Of a stretch of DNA of 64,000 nucleotides, positions 1 to 12,171 are shown piece after piece (position 1 is the stretch's first letter; each line of letters starts with the position of its first letter). The DNA is taken from assembly GCF_003431975.1 (NCBI RefSeq), contig NZ_CP027116.1:1116001-1180000 (forward strand), written 5' to 3'. The notes beneath the pieces were generated by a model that worked only from the letters and a program-made list of their open reading frames with translations, was not told where the DNA came from and did no database searches. The translations under genes were made by a program, and so were the position numbers. This DNA is from Bacillus pumilus (lineage in GTDB: Bacteria > Bacillota > Bacilli > Bacillales > Bacillaceae).

Positions 1-1
1 T

Positions 2-3000
2 ATTTTACAGCAGACTGGTGGAGCGAACCGTCAATTTGTGACAAGCACAGGGATTCAAATGCTTTTAAGAAAAGTGATTGAAGAGCAGAAGGAAAAATTT
101 AAGGTATTCAAAAAAGCGAGTGATAAGCCGGGATTTGTCGAGCAAATTGAAAAAACAATGGCTGAATTCAAAAGGTATTGTATGCTGCCAGAGGATATTG
201 AAAAAATCTCAATGTCGAGCATGTATTCAGAGTATACGGAAGAAAGACGGGCAGCTGAAAAATTGCATGATCTGCATGTTCTGTATCAGCAGATGGAGCA
301 GCATTTACAAGATGAATATGTGCACTCTGAAGACTATTTGACACTTCTCGCGCAGCAAATCCCTTCATCTGAAGAAATAAAGGGAGCACACATTTATATA
401 GATGGTTTTTATCAATTTACGCCGCAGCAGCTTCTCGTCATTGAACAACTTCTGCTACATGCAGCAAAAATAACTGCTGCTTTCACAGTAGATCGCTCCT
501 ATCATGATACGCAGCCAAATGAACTTGATTTATTCCGTATGACAGGTAAAACGTATTTCCAGCTCTATCAGCTTGCCAAAGAGTGCGAGGCTGACATTTC
601 TGAGCACGTCTTGGAGAGAAACAACCGGCATCTTCATACACCAGATCTTGCTTATTTAGAACACCAATATGAACAGCGTCCAGTGAAGCCATATCAGGAA
701 AACACCCCTCATCTCACCGTGTCTAAAAGTGCGAATAAACGAGCTGAAATTGAGGGAGTAGCAAGAGATATTCTCGATTTAGTGAGAGAAAAAGGGCTCA
801 GATTGCGAGATATTTCGATTGTTGCACGGCATGTAGATGACTATAAAGATACGTTAAAAGAGGTTTTTCGAGATTACGATATTCCTTTTTTTATTGATGG
901 AAATGAATCAATGCAGTATCATCCGCTCATTGAATTAATTCGTTCGAGTTTGGATGTCATAAAAGGAAACTGGCGCTATGAAGCGGTATTTCGCTGCGTG
1001 AAAACAGAGTTCTTATTTCCGCTTGAACTCGTGAAGAACAAAGCGAGAGAACAGGCAGATCAGCTTGAAAACTATTGTATTGCTTATGGTGTAAAAGGAG
1101 AACGCTGGACAAACGGTTCTCGGTTTCACTATAGGCGATTCCAATCGTTAGATGAGGATTTTGGACAAACAGATCAAGAAATTGAAATGGAACAAATGCT
1201 GAATGACGTCAAAGAATGGATCGTGCCCCCGCTTTTACAGCTGCAGAAAAGGCTGAAAAAAGCCCAAAAGGTAAAAGAAATGGTAGAGGCTGTCTATGTC
1301 TTTTTAGAAGAGATACAAGTGCCGGATAAACTTGAAAAAGCGAGACTTGAGGCTGAAGAAGCAGGCAGGCTTGCAGAAGCGATGCAGCACGGACAAGTCT
1401 GGGACGCGGTGATTCAATTAATGGATGAATTTGTTGAAATGCTAGGTGAAGAAGAGCTCTCATTCCCTTTATTCCAACAGATGATGGATACAGGGCTAGC
1501 CTCTCTAAAATTCGCTTTAATTCCGCCTTCGCTTGACCAAGTATTTATCGGAAGTATGGATTTATCCAGAATGTATCAAGTAAAGTGTACGTTTATCATT
1601 GGTGTAAATGATGGCGTTATTCCCGCCCGACCTTCTGATGAGAGTGTATTGTCTGAGGATGACCGTGAATGGTTAAAACGAGCAGGAGCAGAGCTGGCAG
1701 AGACAGGAAAGGAAAGGCTGCTAGATGAGCAATTTTTAATTTACCAAGCGTTATCGAGTCCATCCTATCATTTGTATGTATCCTATTCGGCTGCAGATGC
1801 AGAAGGACGTTCTCTATTGCCTTCGACTCTCATCAAGTACTGCCAAGAGCTTATGCCAAATCATCAGCAGGCTCTTTATGTGTTAGATCCAGAACAGCTA
1901 GATGAAGAGGAGCAATTAAAATTTGTAGCGAATGAGCATGTTTCGTTATCGTATACCGTCTCGCAGCTGCAGCAATGGCTTAACCAATATCCCATTAGCG
2001 GTGTATGGTGGAGTGTTTATAATTACTTAATGACGTCTCCTCATCGGGATGTCTCAAAAAACATTATGTCAAGTTTGTTTTTTACAAATCGAGCGAAGCC
2101 ATTAAAGCCTACTGTCACAAAAGAGCTTTACGGTGACCATATTCAAGGCAGTGTTTCCAGAATGGAGAAATTCAATGCGTGTGCATTTTCTCATTTTGCG
2201 TCCCATGGATTAAAACTAAAGGATCGACAATTTTACAAATTGGAAGCACCTGATATCGGTCAGTTGTTTCATTCGGCTTTAAAACATATTTCAGATACGC
2301 TAGTTGAGCAAAAAAAAGATTGGAAAAACCTAACGAAGGAAGATTGTGTCACCTATTCAAGACATGCAATCGAACAGCTCGCTCCGCGTCTTCAAAAGGA
2401 AATTCTCTTAAGCTCTAATCGACATGCGTATATCAAAGAAAAGCTCCAAAAAATCTTGATTCGAGTCTCTTCTATACTAAGTGAACACGCCAAAGTGAGT
2501 GGATTTTCTCCAGTAGGGCTTGAGTTAGGATTTGGGGGGCAAGGACCATTGCCGCCGTTTACTTTTCAATTAAAGAATGGCTGTACGATGGAGCTTGTCG
2601 GAAGAATTGACCGGGTAGATAAAGCAGAAGGTTCAAAAGGGCTGCTTTTGAGAATCGTCGACTACAAATCCAGTGAAAAAGGTCTTGATCTAGCTGAAGT
2701 ATACTATGGGCTTGCCTTGCAAATGCTCACTTATTTAGACCTGACCATTACGTATTCGAAAGAGTGGCTTGGGGTGGAAGCAACGCCAGCTGGCATATTA
2801 TATTTCCATATCCATGATCCTCTCATTCAAGCTCCTATTCCGCTTGCAGAGGATGAAATTGAACAGGAAATATTCAAGAAATTTAAAATGAAGGGTTTAT
2901 TGCTTGAAGATGTAGAAGCAGTGAAGCTAATGGATCAAACGCTTGAATCAGGAAGATCACAAGTCATTCAAGCCGGCTTGAAAAAGGATGGGTCTTTCCG

Positions 3001-3289
3001 TTCTGACTCTGCCGTTTTAAGTGAAGATCATTTTCACATTCTCACACAACATGTTCGTCGTACATTTGAAGAAGCAGGCGAAAGGATTACAAATGGAGAG
3101 GTCGCAATTAATCCATATAAATTAAAGGATCAAACACCTTGCCGCTTTTGTTCATTCAAGTCTATTTGCCAATTCGATGAATCAATAGAAGATAATGATT
3201 TTAGGGTGCTTACCTCTGAGAAAGATGATGTTGTGATAGATCGGATCAAAAAAGAAGGGGATCAGTATGCAAATACCAAAACCGAATAA
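2..3289 (+). CDS. addB: ATP-dependent helicase/deoxyribonuclease subunit B (5' truncated by window)
   Basis: AddB subunit of the AddAB (RecBCD-like) helicase-nuclease that resects double-strand breaks up to Chi. The frame is open to the window edge, so the true start and the N-terminal ATPase motif lie outside. The C-terminal RecB-type nuclease domain is visible (GRIDRVD followed by VDYKSS, near 2600-2670). The four-cysteine pattern that binds an iron-sulfur cluster in AddB is also present: one Cys in FNACAFSHF (about 2175) and a CxxCx5C group in [11 protein letters not shown] (about 3139-3166). The gene overlaps addA by 23 nt, so the two are translationally coupled. Family assignment is very secure; only the start is unknown. 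Confidence 0.97.
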   Translation: MLQQTGGANRQFVTSTGIQMLLRKVIEEQKEKFKVFKKASDKPGFVEQIEKTMAEFKRYCMLPEDIEKISMSSMYSEYTEERRAAEKLHDLHVLYQQMEQHLQDEYVHSEDYLTLLAQQIPSSEEIKGAHIYIDGFYQFTPQQLLVIEQLLLHAAKITAAFTVDRSYHDTQPNELDLFRMTGKTYFQLYQLAKECEADISEHVLERNNRHLHTPDLAYLEHQYEQRPVKPYQENTPHLTVSKSANKRAEIEGVARDILDLVREKGLRLRDISIVARHVDDYKDTLKEVFRDYDIPFFIDGNESMQYHPLIELIRSSLDVIKGNWRYEAVFRCVKTEFLFPLELVKNKAREQADQLENYCIAYGVKGERWTNGSRFHYRRFQSLDEDFGQTDQEIEMEQMLNDVKEWIVPPLLQLQKRLKKAQKVKEMVEAVYVFLEEIQVPDKLEKARLEAEEAGRLAEAMQHGQVWDAVIQLMDEFVEMLGEEELSFPLFQQMMDTGLASLKFALIPPSLDQVFIGSMDLSRMYQVKCTFIIGVNDGVIPARPSDESVLSEDDREWLKRAGAELAETGKERLLDEQFLIYQALSSPSYHLYVSYSAADAEGRSLLPSTLIKYCQELMPNHQQALYVLDPEQLDEEEQLKFVANEHVSLSYTVSQLQQWLNQYPISGVWWSVYNYLMTSPHRDVSKNIMSSLFFTNRAKPLKPTVTKELYGDHIQGSVSRMEKFNACAFSHFASHGLKLKDRQFYKLEAPDIGQLFHSALKHISDTLVEQKKDWKNLTKEDCVTYSRHAIEQLAPRLQKEILLSSNRHAYIKEKLQKILIRVSSILSEHAKVSGFSPVGLELGFGGQGPLPPFTFQLKNGCTMELVGRIDRVDKAEGSKGLLLRIVDYKSSEKGLDLAEVYYGLALQMLTYLDLTITYSKEWLGVEATPAGILYFHIHDPLIQAPIPLAEDEIEQEIFKKFKMKGLLLEDVEAVKLMDQTLESGRSQVIQAGLKKDGSFRSDSAVLSEDHFHILTQHVRRTFEEAGERITNGEVAINPYKLKDQTPCRFCSFKSICQFDESIEDNDFRVLTSEKDDVVIDRIKKEGDQYANTKTE

Positions 3290-6200
3290 CAGTACGTGGA
3301 CGGATGACCAATGGGAAGCCATCGTTTCAGAAGGACAAGATATCCTTGTTGCGGCGGCGGCAGGGTCAGGTAAAACAGCTGTTTTGGTGGAACGGCTGAT
3401 TCGAAAAATGACCCGGCCTGAACATCCAGTAGATGTGGATCGTCTGCTCGTTGTGACTTTTACAAATGCCTCTGCGGCAGAGATGAAGCACCGGATCACT
3501 GAAGCACTTGAAAAAGAATTAGCCAAAAATCCTGGATCACTTCATATGAGAAGACAGCTGTCACTCATGAATCGTGCTAATATCTCTACCTTGCACTCCT
3601 TCTGCTTGCAGGTTCTGCGCACTTTCTACTATGAGATTGACCTTGACCCTGGCTTTCGTTTGGCTGACCAAACAGAAGGAGAATTATTAGGGGATGAAGT
3701 GTTAGATGAATTGTTTGAGGATGAATATAAGGTAGGAAAGCCATCATTCTTTGAACTGGTTGATCGTTACACTTCAGACCGTCATGACTTAGATTTGCAA
3801 TGGCTCGTGAAGAGAATTTATGAGTTTTCTAGGTCTCACCCTTCTCCCGAGCAATGGATGCGGGCATTTCTTTCTCTATATGATGTAGATGCTCAAACAA
3901 AAGTAGAAGAATTACCTTTTTATCCATATATCAAAGAAGATCTATCTCTCGTTCTTCGGAGCTGCCAGGAGCTACTAGAACAAGCTCTTACACTATCAAA
4001 GGAGCCGGGTGGCCCAGCTCCGAGAGCAGAGAATTTTATCGATGACTTAGAGCAAATCAATGAATTAATCCGTCATCAAAATGATTTTAAGAAGCTTTAC
4101 GAGCTTTTACCGAACGTTAATTTTAAAAGACTCAAAACGTGCAAAGGGGACGAATATGACCCTGCTCTGTTAGAAAAAGCCACAGATGCACGTAATCAAG
4201 CAAAAAAACAACTAGAAAAGCTAAAAGATGAATACTTCATGCGTAGTCCTGACCAGCATTTAAAAAGCTTAGCTGAAATGAAGCCAGTTGTGGAGACACT
4301 TGTAGAGCTTGTGATCCAATTTGGAGAACGTTTCGAAAGAGCGAAGCAGGAAAAGTCCATCGTCGACTTTTCGGATTTAGAGCACTATTGCTTACGCATT
4401 TTAGCGGAGCAGGACGCAGAAGGACATCTAATTGAAACAGAAGCTGCCAAGTACTATCAACAGCAGTTTGAAGAAGTGCTCGTTGATGAATATCAAGATA
4501 CAAACCTTGTACAAGAAACGATTTTAAAGCTTGTATCTAAAGGGGAACATTCTGCAGAGGGCAACCTGTTTATGGTTGGCGATGTAAAGCAGTCCATTTA
4601 TCGTTTTAGACTGGCTGAGCCCATGCTCTTTTTAAATAAATATAAACAATTTCAACTAGACGGCAAAGAGACAGGGAAGAGAATTGATTTAAATAAAAAC
4701 TTCCGGAGCCGTTCAGACGTGTTAGACAGTACGAACTTTTTGTTCAAGCAGCTGATGGGCGAAACAGTTGGAGAAATTGACTATGATGAAAAAGCTGAAT
4801 TAAAGCTTGGAGCGAATTATCCAGAGAGCAAAGACACAAGGACAGAAATGCTTCTTGTCCATTTAGATCAACAGGAAGCGGAAACCGGCGAAGAGCGAGA
4901 AGAGCTCCAAACAGTCCAATTTGAAGCGAGAATCATCGCTAAAAAAATAAGAGAATTGGTGGAGCAGCCATTCCAAGTGTATGATGCAAAACAGCAGATG
5001 ACGCGTAACTTGCAGTATCGGGATATTGTCATTTTGCTTCGGTCCATGCCGTGGGCTCCACAAATGATGGAAGAATTGAAGAAGCAGGGAATCCCTGTGT
5101 ATGCAAATCTGTCCTCTGGTTATTTTGAAGCAACTGAGGTATCTGTCATCCTTTCTTTGTTAAAAGTCATTGATAATCCTTATCAGGATATTCCGCTTGC
5201 AGCTGTTTTAAGATCACCTCTTGTTCATTTAGATGAAAATGAACTGGCACTGATTCGGACGGGTGATAAAAAAGGAACGTATTATGATGCTGTAAAAGCA
5301 TTCATGAGTGTGACTCATTCCGATCACCCTACCTGCAAAAAACTAGAGCGTTTTTTCCAAATGCTGCGCAAGTGGCGTGATTTCTCCATTAATCATTCAG
5401 TGGCAGAATTAATTTGGGAAGTATACCGGGATACACAGTATCTAGATTATGTTGGAGGGATGCCTGGAGGCAAGCAGCGGCAGGCGAATCTTCGTGCCCT
5501 TTATGACAGGGCCAAACAATATGAAAAAGCTGCCTTTAGAGGGCTGTTTCGATTTCTTCGCTTTATTGAAAGAATGCAGGAGCGTGGAGATGATCTTGGT
5601 GCGGCAAAAACGATCAGTGAGACAGAGGACGTTGTGCGCATGATGACGATCCACAGCAGTAAAGGGTTAGAATTTCCCATCGTCTTTACCGCAGGGCTTG
5701 GCAGGAATTTTAATATGATGGACTTAAATCAGTCTTACTTGCTTGATAAAGAATTAGGCTTTGGAAGTAAATATATACATCCTGAGCTGAGAATTAGTTA
5801 TGCGACATTACCGCTTGTAGCGATGAAAAAAAAGATGAGAAAAGAGCTATTATCTGAAGAACTGAGGGTTTTATATGTGGCGCTCACAAGAGCGAAAGAA
5901 AAATTATTTTTAGTTGGCTCTGTTAAAAATCAGGTAAAAGCATTAAGCAAATGGCAAAATGCCGCGACCGGCGAAGAGTGGCTGCTCCCTGATTTTGAAC
6001 GTTATCAATCAAAAACATACTTAGATTTTATTGGTCCTGCTCTCATCCGTCATCAAGCGATGTCATCTATTTTAGAAGAAGCTGGCGATGTTGTTCTTTC
6101 GCACCCATCCACATTCACCATCTCATTTACGCAAGCATCAGACCTTCTAAAAGAAGATATATCACTTGAAAAGAAGCAGCAAGACGAGATCGTACAAGCA

Positions 6201-6971
6201 TTGATGGATGGTCTTCCTGTTGAAGGATATGGTGATGCTGATGAACAGGTGGCAGAGAGACTCTCATGGAAATATCCGTATCTGGCGGCCTCGCAAGTCG
6301 GCACAAAGCAGTCTGTTTCCGAGATAAAAAGGATGAAAGAAATACAGGATGAGTACAGTGTTCCTTCTTCGATTCGAAAAGCACGGGCAACATTGTATGA
6401 CCGGCCTGCTTTCATGAAGAAAAAAACACTCACTGCCGCAGAACAAGGCACCGCCATGCATACAGTCATGCAGCATATCCCGCTTCCTTCTGAGGAGCCC
6501 TATGATGAATCACATATAGAGCATCTTCTCGAATCCTTACAGCAGCGAGATTTGCTGACAGATGAGCAAGCTCAGTCTATTGATCAAGCAGGAATTGCTG
6601 CTTTCTTCTCTACTTCGATAGGTCAAAAACTGCTGAAAGCGGACTGGGTGAAACGAGAGGTATCATTTAGCATGGTGTTACCTGTTCAAGAGGTATACAG
6701 TCATATAGATACAGAGGGAGAGCCTGTTCTGATTCAAGGAATGATCGACTGTTTATTTGAAGCAGATGGAAAGCTATATTTACTAGATTATAAAACAGAT
6801 AGAGTGAAAGGCAGATATTCAGGTGGACTTGACGCTGCTGAACCGATCTTGAAAAAGCGTTATGAAACCCAGATTGCCTTATATGCAAAAGCAGTAGAAC
6901 GTTTGACAAACAGAACATTAGAGGAGAAAATTCTCTATTTCTTTGATGGGAATTTAGAAATCTCTTTATAA
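3267..6971 (+). CDS. addA: ATP-dependent helicase/nuclease subunit A
   Basis: AddA, the UvrD-like 3'-5' helicase and nuclease subunit of AddAB. It has 1234 aa, full length for Bacillus. The Walker A motif GSGKT is at residues 33-37. DEYQDTN (motif II) is near residue 408, and late helicase motifs include [11 protein letters not shown] and [11 protein letters not shown]. The C-terminal RecB-like nuclease site LDYKTD is near residue 1174. An AAGGGG ribosome site 8-9 nt before the ATG supports this start, which lies inside the end of addB. It acts with AddB on blunt DNA ends to give recombinogenic 3' tails. Confidence 0.98.
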   Translation: MQIPKPNNSTWTDDQWEAIVSEGQDILVAAAAGSGKTAVLVERLIRKMTRPEHPVDVDRLLVVTFTNASAAEMKHRITEALEKELAKNPGSLHMRRQLSLMNRANISTLHSFCLQVLRTFYYEIDLDPGFRLADQTEGELLGDEVLDELFEDEYKVGKPSFFELVDRYTSDRHDLDLQWLVKRIYEFSRSHPSPEQWMRAFLSLYDVDAQTKVEELPFYPYIKEDLSLVLRSCQELLEQALTLSKEPGGPAPRAENFIDDLEQINELIRHQNDFKKLYELLPNVNFKRLKTCKGDEYDPALLEKATDARNQAKKQLEKLKDEYFMRSPDQHLKSLAEMKPVVETLVELVIQFGERFERAKQEKSIVDFSDLEHYCLRILAEQDAEGHLIETEAAKYYQQQFEEVLVDEYQDTNLVQETILKLVSKGEHSAEGNLFMVGDVKQSIYRFRLAEPMLFLNKYKQFQLDGKETGKRIDLNKNFRSRSDVLDSTNFLFKQLMGETVGEIDYDEKAELKLGANYPESKDTRTEMLLVHLDQQEAETGEEREELQTVQFEARIIAKKIRELVEQPFQVYDAKQQMTRNLQYRDIVILLRSMPWAPQMMEELKKQGIPVYANLSSGYFEATEVSVILSLLKVIDNPYQDIPLAAVLRSPLVHLDENELALIRTGDKKGTYYDAVKAFMSVTHSDHPTCKKLERFFQMLRKWRDFSINHSVAELIWEVYRDTQYLDYVGGMPGGKQRQANLRALYDRAKQYEKAAFRGLFRFLRFIERMQERGDDLGAAKTISETEDVVRMMTIHSSKGLEFPIVFTAGLGRNFNMMDLNQSYLLDKELGFGSKYIHPELRISYATLPLVAMKKKMRKELLSEELRVLYVALTRAKEKLFLVGSVKNQVKALSKWQNAATGEEWLLPDFERYQSKTYLDFIGPALIRHQAMSSILEEAGDVVLSHPSTFTISFTQASDLLKEDISLEKKQQDEIVQALMDGLPVEGYGDADEQVAERLSWKYPYLAASQVGTKQSVSEIKRMKEIQDEYSVPSSIRKARATLYDRPAFMKKKTLTAAEQGTAMHTVMQHIPLPSEEPYDESHIEHLLESLQQRDLLTDEQAQSIDQAGIAAFFSTSIGQKLLKADWVKREVSFSMVLPVQEVYSHIDTEGEPVLIQGMIDCLFEADGKLYLLDYKTDRVKGRYSGGLDAAEPILKKRYETQIALYAKAVERLTNRTLEEKILYFFDGNLEISL

Positions 6972-6997
6972 ATGTATCAGAATGAGAGGTGAATCAC

Positions 6998-8173
6998 ATG
7001 AGGATTCTGCATACAGCGGATTGGCATTTAGGGAAAACCCTTGAAGGCCGAAGCCGGCTTGATGAGCAAGCACAGTTTTTAGATGAACTGTATCAAATCG
7101 TGAAAGACGAACACATTGATGTGATTGTGATGGCTGGTGATGCCTTTGATACAGTGAATCCGCCTGCTAGAGCAGAGCAGCTTTTTTATGAAAGTCTGTC
7201 TGCCTTATCTGATAAAGGAACACGGCAGGTAGTGGTCATCTCAGGCAACCACGATAATCCGGATCGCTTATCCGCCGCATCTCCTTTAACAAATGATCAA
7301 GGGATCCATTTAATCGGATATCCGACAAATGACATCATCCGTGTCAATGTTCCTTCTGCGAGTGAACGTTTGTCCATTGCAGCACTCGCTTATCCGTCTG
7401 AGGCGAGACTAAATGAGGTGCTGGCTGAAACATTTGAAGAGAAATTGCTTCGTGATCATTACAATTTAAAGATTCAACAAGCGTTTCAACATTTAAGTAC
7501 ACAATTCCAACCAGATACAGTCAACATTGCAACAAGCCATATTTATGTGGCAGGAGGAAGTCAAACAGATTCAGAAAGACCGATTGAAGTAGGCGGCGCC
7601 TATACCGTTGCGGCTGAAAGTCTTCCAGAATCCGCTTGCTATGTTGCCCTTGGTCATTTGCATCGCCCGCAAACGATTAAACGTGCCAAAACGATTGCCC
7701 GGTATTCTGGCTCTCCTCTTGCATATAGCTTTTCTGAATCAGGCTATGCCAAATCAGTCACGATTGTTGAGGCAAAACCTAATGAAAAAGCAAGCTGGAA
7801 AGAAGTGTTTTTATCAAGCGGAAAACCACTTGTGAAATGGAAGGCGACGGAGGGACTGAGTCAAGTGCACGAGTGGCTGGATGAAAAACGCGATCTCCAG
7901 GCGTGGATCGACTTGGAGATTCACTTAACAGATCAGCTCTCTATTGAAGAAATTCATCAACTTCGAAAGCAACATAGTGGGTTTGTTCACATTCGACCAA
8001 AGTTCCAAGAACTACAGCAAAAGGAAGAGCAAAAGCAAGTGGAAAAGCTCACGATTGAGGAGCGGTTCGTGAAATTTTATGAACGTCAGACAGGGGGCGG
8101 TCTGCCTGATGAAAAAACAGTCAAACTGTTTTTAGAGCTAGCCAATGAAATGCAAGAGGAGGAAGCGACTTGA
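6998..8173 (+). CDS. sbcD: DNA double-strand break repair exonuclease SbcD
   Basis: Mre11-type metallophosphoesterase of 391 aa, the nuclease partner of SbcC. It opens DNA hairpins and trims blocked ends. The phosphoesterase motifs are visible in order: HTADWHLGK, AGDAFD, SGNHDNPDRL and ALGHLH. An in-frame GTG exists at 6989, but GAGAGG lies 8 nt before the ATG at 6998, and the protein then begins MRILHTADWH as in the family, so 6998 is chosen. The gene follows addA by 26 nt and overlaps sbcC by 4 nt (TTGA). Confidence 0.97.
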   Translation: MRILHTADWHLGKTLEGRSRLDEQAQFLDELYQIVKDEHIDVIVMAGDAFDTVNPPARAEQLFYESLSALSDKGTRQVVVISGNHDNPDRLSAASPLTNDQGIHLIGYPTNDIIRVNVPSASERLSIAALAYPSEARLNEVLAETFEEKLLRDHYNLKIQQAFQHLSTQFQPDTVNIATSHIYVAGGSQTDSERPIEVGGAYTVAAESLPESACYVALGHLHRPQTIKRAKTIARYSGSPLAYSFSESGYAKSVTIVEAKPNEKASWKEVFLSSGKPLVKWKATEGLSQVHEWLDEKRDLQAWIDLEIHLTDQLSIEEIHQLRKQHSGFVHIRPKFQELQQKEEQKQVEKLTIEERFVKFYERQTGGGLPDEKTVKLFLELANEMQEEEAT

Positions 8174-11100
8174 AGCCGATTACGCTGACCATTAAAGGAC
8201 TTCATAGCTTCAGAGAAGAGCAAACGATTGACTTTAGCTCATTATGTGATGCAGGTGTGTTTGGCATATTTGGACCGACAGGAAGCGGGAAATCGTCTAT
8301 ACTAGACGCCATGACCTTAGCACTCTATGGCAAAGTGGAACGTGCGTTAAATAATACACATGGTATTTTGAACCAAGCGGAAGAAAAACTATCGGTTTCC
8401 TTTACATTTGCTTTGCAAAAGGAACATCATATTTCTTATAAAGTCGAACGTGCTTTCAAACGGGCGGATGAAATGAAAGTCAGAACGACATTGTGCCGCC
8501 TGATTGAAATTGGTGATTCGCAGACCGTTCTTGCGGATAAAGCGAGTGAAGTCAATCGTAAAGTAGAGGAGTTACTCGGATTAACCATAGATGATTTTAC
8601 GCGAGCAGTTGTCTTACCTCAAGGGAAGTTTGCAGAATTTCTTTCTCTAAAGGGGGCTGACAGACGCCAAATGCTCCAGCGGCTGTTCAACTTGGAAAAG
8701 TATGGGGATCAGCTTGTCAAGCGCTTGCGTGCAAAGGCTCAGAAACATTATGGGCAAAAAAATGAACTGCTGGCTGAACTGAATGGTTTAGGAGAAGCTG
8801 GACCAGAGGCACTGGCAAAAGCAAAGGAAGCAGCTGTGCAGGCTAAGGCTATTTTTCATGAGAAAAAGCGAGCACGGGACGAAGCGATCACAGCTTTTAC
8901 AAAGGCGCAAACGATCTGGCAGTATCAAAAGGAACAAGAAGCTTATGAGACTGAGCAAAACAAGCTGAATTTACTAGCACCATCAATGGAAGAGAAAAAG
9001 GCTAAGCTCAATATCGCAGAGCAGGCAGAGACGTTAAAGCCTTATGCGGATGCATTGACAAAGGCTGAAAACCAGCTTTCACAAGCATCAAAAGAGAAGC
9101 AGGAAGCGGAAAAGCAGCAGCTGCATAAGCGTACGATTTATCATCAAATGACGCAGGATTATGAGCAAGCCCGGCAAAAGAAAATAGAGACGGAACCAGA
9201 CCTTCTCCAAAAGAAAGAGCAGCTGATTCAGCTAAAGGAAATTGAACGAAAAAAAGAAGCAGCTCTTCAGGAAAAGGCGGGCATAGAACGCCAAAAAAAC
9301 GAAAAAGCGCAGCAGCTCATACAAAAGAAAAAAGAAGCGGAGGATCTCCAATCTCTATTAGAGCGTGCACTGACGAAACAAACACAGCTGAAGCATGAAC
9401 TGGAGCAGCTACAAGTTTCAGTGAAGGAGCGGAAAAGTGTACAAGATGCGTTGCGTTTAAGTGAAAATGTTCAAAGAATAAACCTCGACATTCAAAAAGA
9501 AAAGCAAAAGCTGGACGAGCTTCAAAAGCGAACCTCTCAGACTGTAGCAGCATATGAAAAGCTTCAAAAGCAGCAAAATAACCATCATGAAAAAATAGAC
9601 CAATCGTTTCAAGCAATTGAACATCTCTATTTTTATGTATGTGAATTCGAACGAGCTCTGACAGAATGGAGTAAAAAAGAACAGCATCGGAAGCTCGAAA
9701 GTTTAAAACAACGTGATGCGGTAAGGGCGGCAGAACTTAGAAAAGAATTAGCGGCAGAGTTAGTAGATGGTGAGCCGTGTCCAGTTTGTGGATCGATTCA
9801 TCATGATCCAAAGGCGCTCGAATCCAATGATCATGTAGAAACCGTGGCACAAATTGATGACGTCATGAAGCGGATTGACAACGAAATCAAACAGGCAGAG
9901 GAGTATGCGAGAGACATTTATGCCGCAAAACAGCTCCTAGAAACGCATGCCAATCAATTAGTGAAGCAATTCGCCTTCTTGTCTAAGAAAGCCCCAGGGA
10001 CGGAAGTAGCAGCAGCAGTAGAAACCGTACAAAATCCGCAGCCTTTGCAGGATTTGATTCAAGAATGGAAAGGCATAAAGCAAGATATTCAAGAAGTTGA
10101 ACGTAAACGAGCCCGCTTAATGGATGAAACACATGATCAAGCAGCAGAGATAAGCAAGATGAAAGATCAAATGACATTTGAACAGCAGCGCATTGAAGAA
10201 TTAGAGATGTTGATCAAAGAGCTTCAATCTGAGCTTTCAGAGCAAACGGCTCAATTTGAACAGACCTTCCCGCACTTTACATTGAATCAAGTACAAGAAC
10301 TACAAAAGCAAATCGATGAAAAGGACCAACAAGCGGAAGGCTATAAAGAACGTATTGAGAAAAGCATTTCGTTTTTGGAAGAAAAACAGCGAGCAAAAGA
10401 GCAGTTGCAGACAGCGATATATAATGTCGAGAAAGAACTTGATAAACTCACGCATCAGCTAGAAAGTCAGCAACAGCTTATCCTTCAATATGAAACTGAT
10501 GTAGGGCGATATCCATTAAAAGCTGCCTCTATATCTGAAGAACTTATTGAGGTTGAACACACTCTTGCAATTCTTAATGAAAAAGAGCAACAATCATACA
10601 AGCAATTGCAGCACGCCCAGCAATTATTTAGTGAGGCGCAAAGCCATTTTTCAAGCAGTGAGCGACAACTTCAAGAAGCGATTCGGCGAAAACAAGAAGC
10701 GGAAGTAGCATGGGAAAAAGAAACGGCATCCTCTTCTTTTCATATGCCTCATGAAATTGAGTCTGCTTCAATGGAACAAGCTGTACGGCAATCGGTCAAA
10801 CAGGAAATTGAGGAATTTGAGGATAAAAGAAAGCAGTGTGCCGCAAACTTAAAGCGAATTTCTCAATTGCTGAAAGAAGAGTCACTGGATGAAAAGCAGT
10901 GGACTGACATTCAACAAAGAAAAGATGCAGCAGAAATAGCATTGGAAGAAGCGACGGTGATGAGCGGTTCTGCACATGAACATCTGCGTGTGATTGAAGA
11001 AAACCATCAGCGCTTTGCAAGTATTCATGAACATTTGGAAGGACTGCAGCAAGAAATTGATCGCCTTGATAAACTGCAAACCGTTTTTAAAGGGAATACG

Positions 11101-11565
11101 TTTGTTGAATTTTTAGCAGAAGAACAGCTGGAAAGTGTCAGCCGTGATGCATCCGCCCGCTTAGGTATGTTAACGAGACAGAGGTATGCCATTGAGGTCG
11201 ATTCAGAAGGCGGCTTTGTTATGCGTGATGATGCAAATGGGGGAGTCAGGCGTCCTGTGTCCAGCTTGTCCGGCGGAGAAACCTTCCTAACATCGCTGGC
11301 GCTTGCACTAGCTCTTTCTGCACAAATTCAGCTGAGAGGTGAATTCCCGCTGCAATTCTTTTTCCTTGATGAAGGATTCGGAACGCTCGATCAAGACTTG
11401 CTCGATACGGTTATTACCGCATTAGAGAAGCTACAGTCACAAAATTTAGCAGTTGGTGTCATCAGCCACGTGGAAGAATTAAAAATGAGACTGCCGAAGA
11501 AACTGATTGTCCACCCAGCAGATCCAAGCGGAAAAGGGACAACGGTATCAATGGAATTAATGTAA
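8170..11565 (+). CDS. sbcC: DNA double-strand break repair ATPase SbcC
   Basis: Rad50-like SMC-family ATPase of 1131 aa that drives SbcD. Walker A GPTGSGKSS is near residues 35-43. Two long Lys/Glu/Gln-rich coiled coils flank a zinc-hook CPVCG at about residue 537. Near the C terminus come the ABC signature SSLSGGE and Walker B FFLDEGFGTLD. The TTG start overlaps the sbcD stop and is preceded by an AGGAGG site. Coiled-coil codons are lysine-, glutamate- and glutamine-rich, which makes the DNA look repetitive, but no true repeat was seen. Confidence 0.97.
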   Translation: MKPITLTIKGLHSFREEQTIDFSSLCDAGVFGIFGPTGSGKSSILDAMTLALYGKVERALNNTHGILNQAEEKLSVSFTFALQKEHHISYKVERAFKRADEMKVRTTLCRLIEIGDSQTVLADKASEVNRKVEELLGLTIDDFTRAVVLPQGKFAEFLSLKGADRRQMLQRLFNLEKYGDQLVKRLRAKAQKHYGQKNELLAELNGLGEAGPEALAKAKEAAVQAKAIFHEKKRARDEAITAFTKAQTIWQYQKEQEAYETEQNKLNLLAPSMEEKKAKLNIAEQAETLKPYADALTKAENQLSQASKEKQEAEKQQLHKRTIYHQMTQDYEQARQKKIETEPDLLQKKEQLIQLKEIERKKEAALQEKAGIERQKNEKAQQLIQKKKEAEDLQSLLERALTKQTQLKHELEQLQVSVKERKSVQDALRLSENVQRINLDIQKEKQKLDELQKRTSQTVAAYEKLQKQQNNHHEKIDQSFQAIEHLYFYVCEFERALTEWSKKEQHRKLESLKQRDAVRAAELRKELAAELVDGEPCPVCGSIHHDPKALESNDHVETVAQIDDVMKRIDNEIKQAEEYARDIYAAKQLLETHANQLVKQFAFLSKKAPGTEVAAAVETVQNPQPLQDLIQEWKGIKQDIQEVERKRARLMDETHDQAAEISKMKDQMTFEQQRIEELEMLIKELQSELSEQTAQFEQTFPHFTLNQVQELQKQIDEKDQQAEGYKERIEKSISFLEEKQRAKEQLQTAIYNVEKELDKLTHQLESQQQLILQYETDVGRYPLKAASISEELIEVEHTLAILNEKEQQSYKQLQHAQQLFSEAQSHFSSSERQLQEAIRRKQEAEVAWEKETASSSFHMPHEIESASMEQAVRQSVKQEIEEFEDKRKQCAANLKRISQLLKEESLDEKQWTDIQQRKDAAEIALEEATVMSGSAHEHLRVIEENHQRFASIHEHLEGLQQEIDRLDKLQTVFKGNTFVEFLAEEQLESVSRDASARLGMLTRQRYAIEVDSEGGFVMRDDANGGVRRPVSSLSGGETFLTSLALALALSAQIQLRGEFPLQFFFLDEGFGTLDQDLLDTVITALEKLQSQNLAVGVISHVEELKMRLPKKLIVHPADPSGKGTTVSMELM

Positions 11566-11584
11566 ATGTTGAGGTGATGTCAGG

Positions 11585-11884
11585 GTGGCAAAGCAAACCG
11601 TTGGATCTTGTGAGCTGTGCGGGAGACAAGATGTCCTTCTGACAGAACACCACTTAACACCAAGAGAGGAAGGTGGAGCTTTTTTACCAACTGCCTTCCT
11701 GTGCATTCCTTGCCATAAACAGGTGCATGCCCTTTATACAAACCAGGAGCTTGCCGAACGGTTAAACACACTTGATGCGCTAAGGCAGGACGAAAAGCTT
11801 GCTTCGTACATCAAATGGATTCGAAAACAGCCGGCAAGCAAACTGGTTAAAACAAAAAAATCGAGACAACGCAGAAAAAAATAA
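11585..11884 (+). CDS. hlpB: HNH nuclease-like protein
   Basis: 99-aa protein matching B. subtilis HlpB (formerly YisB), an HNH-nuclease-like protein encoded after sbcC. Visible residues are a CxxC pair (CELCG), then EHHLTPREEGG as the HNH core, then a second CxxC (CIPCH) followed by a His three residues later. This is a beta-beta-alpha zinc finger layout. The C-terminal tail is Lys/Arg-rich and may contact DNA. The GTG start follows a GAGGTGAT site. Its position at the end of the add-sbc cluster suggests a DNA repair role; nuclease activity cannot be judged from sequence. Confidence 0.88.
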   Translation: MAKQTVGSCELCGRQDVLLTEHHLTPREEGGAFLPTAFLCIPCHKQVHALYTNQELAERLNTLDALRQDEKLASYIKWIRKQPASKLVKTKKSRQRRKK

Positions 11885-11887
11885 ACA

Positions 11888-11932
11888 TAAAAAGCGCTCC
11901 TCTAAATGAATTGTGTATAGAGGAGCTGCTTT
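11888..11932 (-). terminator. Bidirectional terminator between hlpB and gerPF
   Basis: A 9-bp perfect stem (GCTCCTCTA / TAGAGGAGC) has T-runs on both sides. The stronger tract (CTTTTT) is on the minus strand, so it mainly ends the gerP operon. It also sits 3' of hlpB. Confidence 0.75.
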
Positions 11933-12149
11933 ATGCATTGCCTACCATATTCTGATCATTTAAGTCAGGATCCACATAGTTGGTGGCGCTAATGCCATTA
12001 TTCAATATCAAGAAATCTCCGGTATTCCCCGCTCCAGAGCCTAAGGCAGATTTTGACGAACTTTTAGGCGACAGGTAGAATGAGTCACCGACGTTTACGA
12101 CGCCTCCAGAAATAGAGTTAATGTAAATGGGTCCGACAATTGCTGGCAT
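11931..12149 (-). CDS. gerPF: Spore germination protein GerPF
   Basis: 72-aa GerPA/GerPF-family protein beginning MPAIVGPIYINSISGG. It is the last gene of the gerP operon. GerP proteins are made in the mother cell and let germinants cross the coat to the inner receptors. An in-frame ATG three codons upstream (12158) is too close to the AAAGG site, so the ATG at 12149 with 9-nt spacing is preferred. It is clearly paralogous to GerPA in the same operon: both start MPAIVG and share VNVGDS/VHVGDC-type segments. Confidence 0.95.
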   Translation of the reverse strand: MPAIVGPIYINSISGGVVNVGDSFYLSPKSSSKSALGSGAGNTGDFLILNNGISATNYVDPDLNDQNMVGNA

Positions 12150-12171
12150 AATCGACATCCTTTATTCGAAG

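Noticed and set aside
6053..6469. 138-codon open frame antisense to addA
   Set aside because: No ribosome site or recognisable domain, and it is fully covered by addA.
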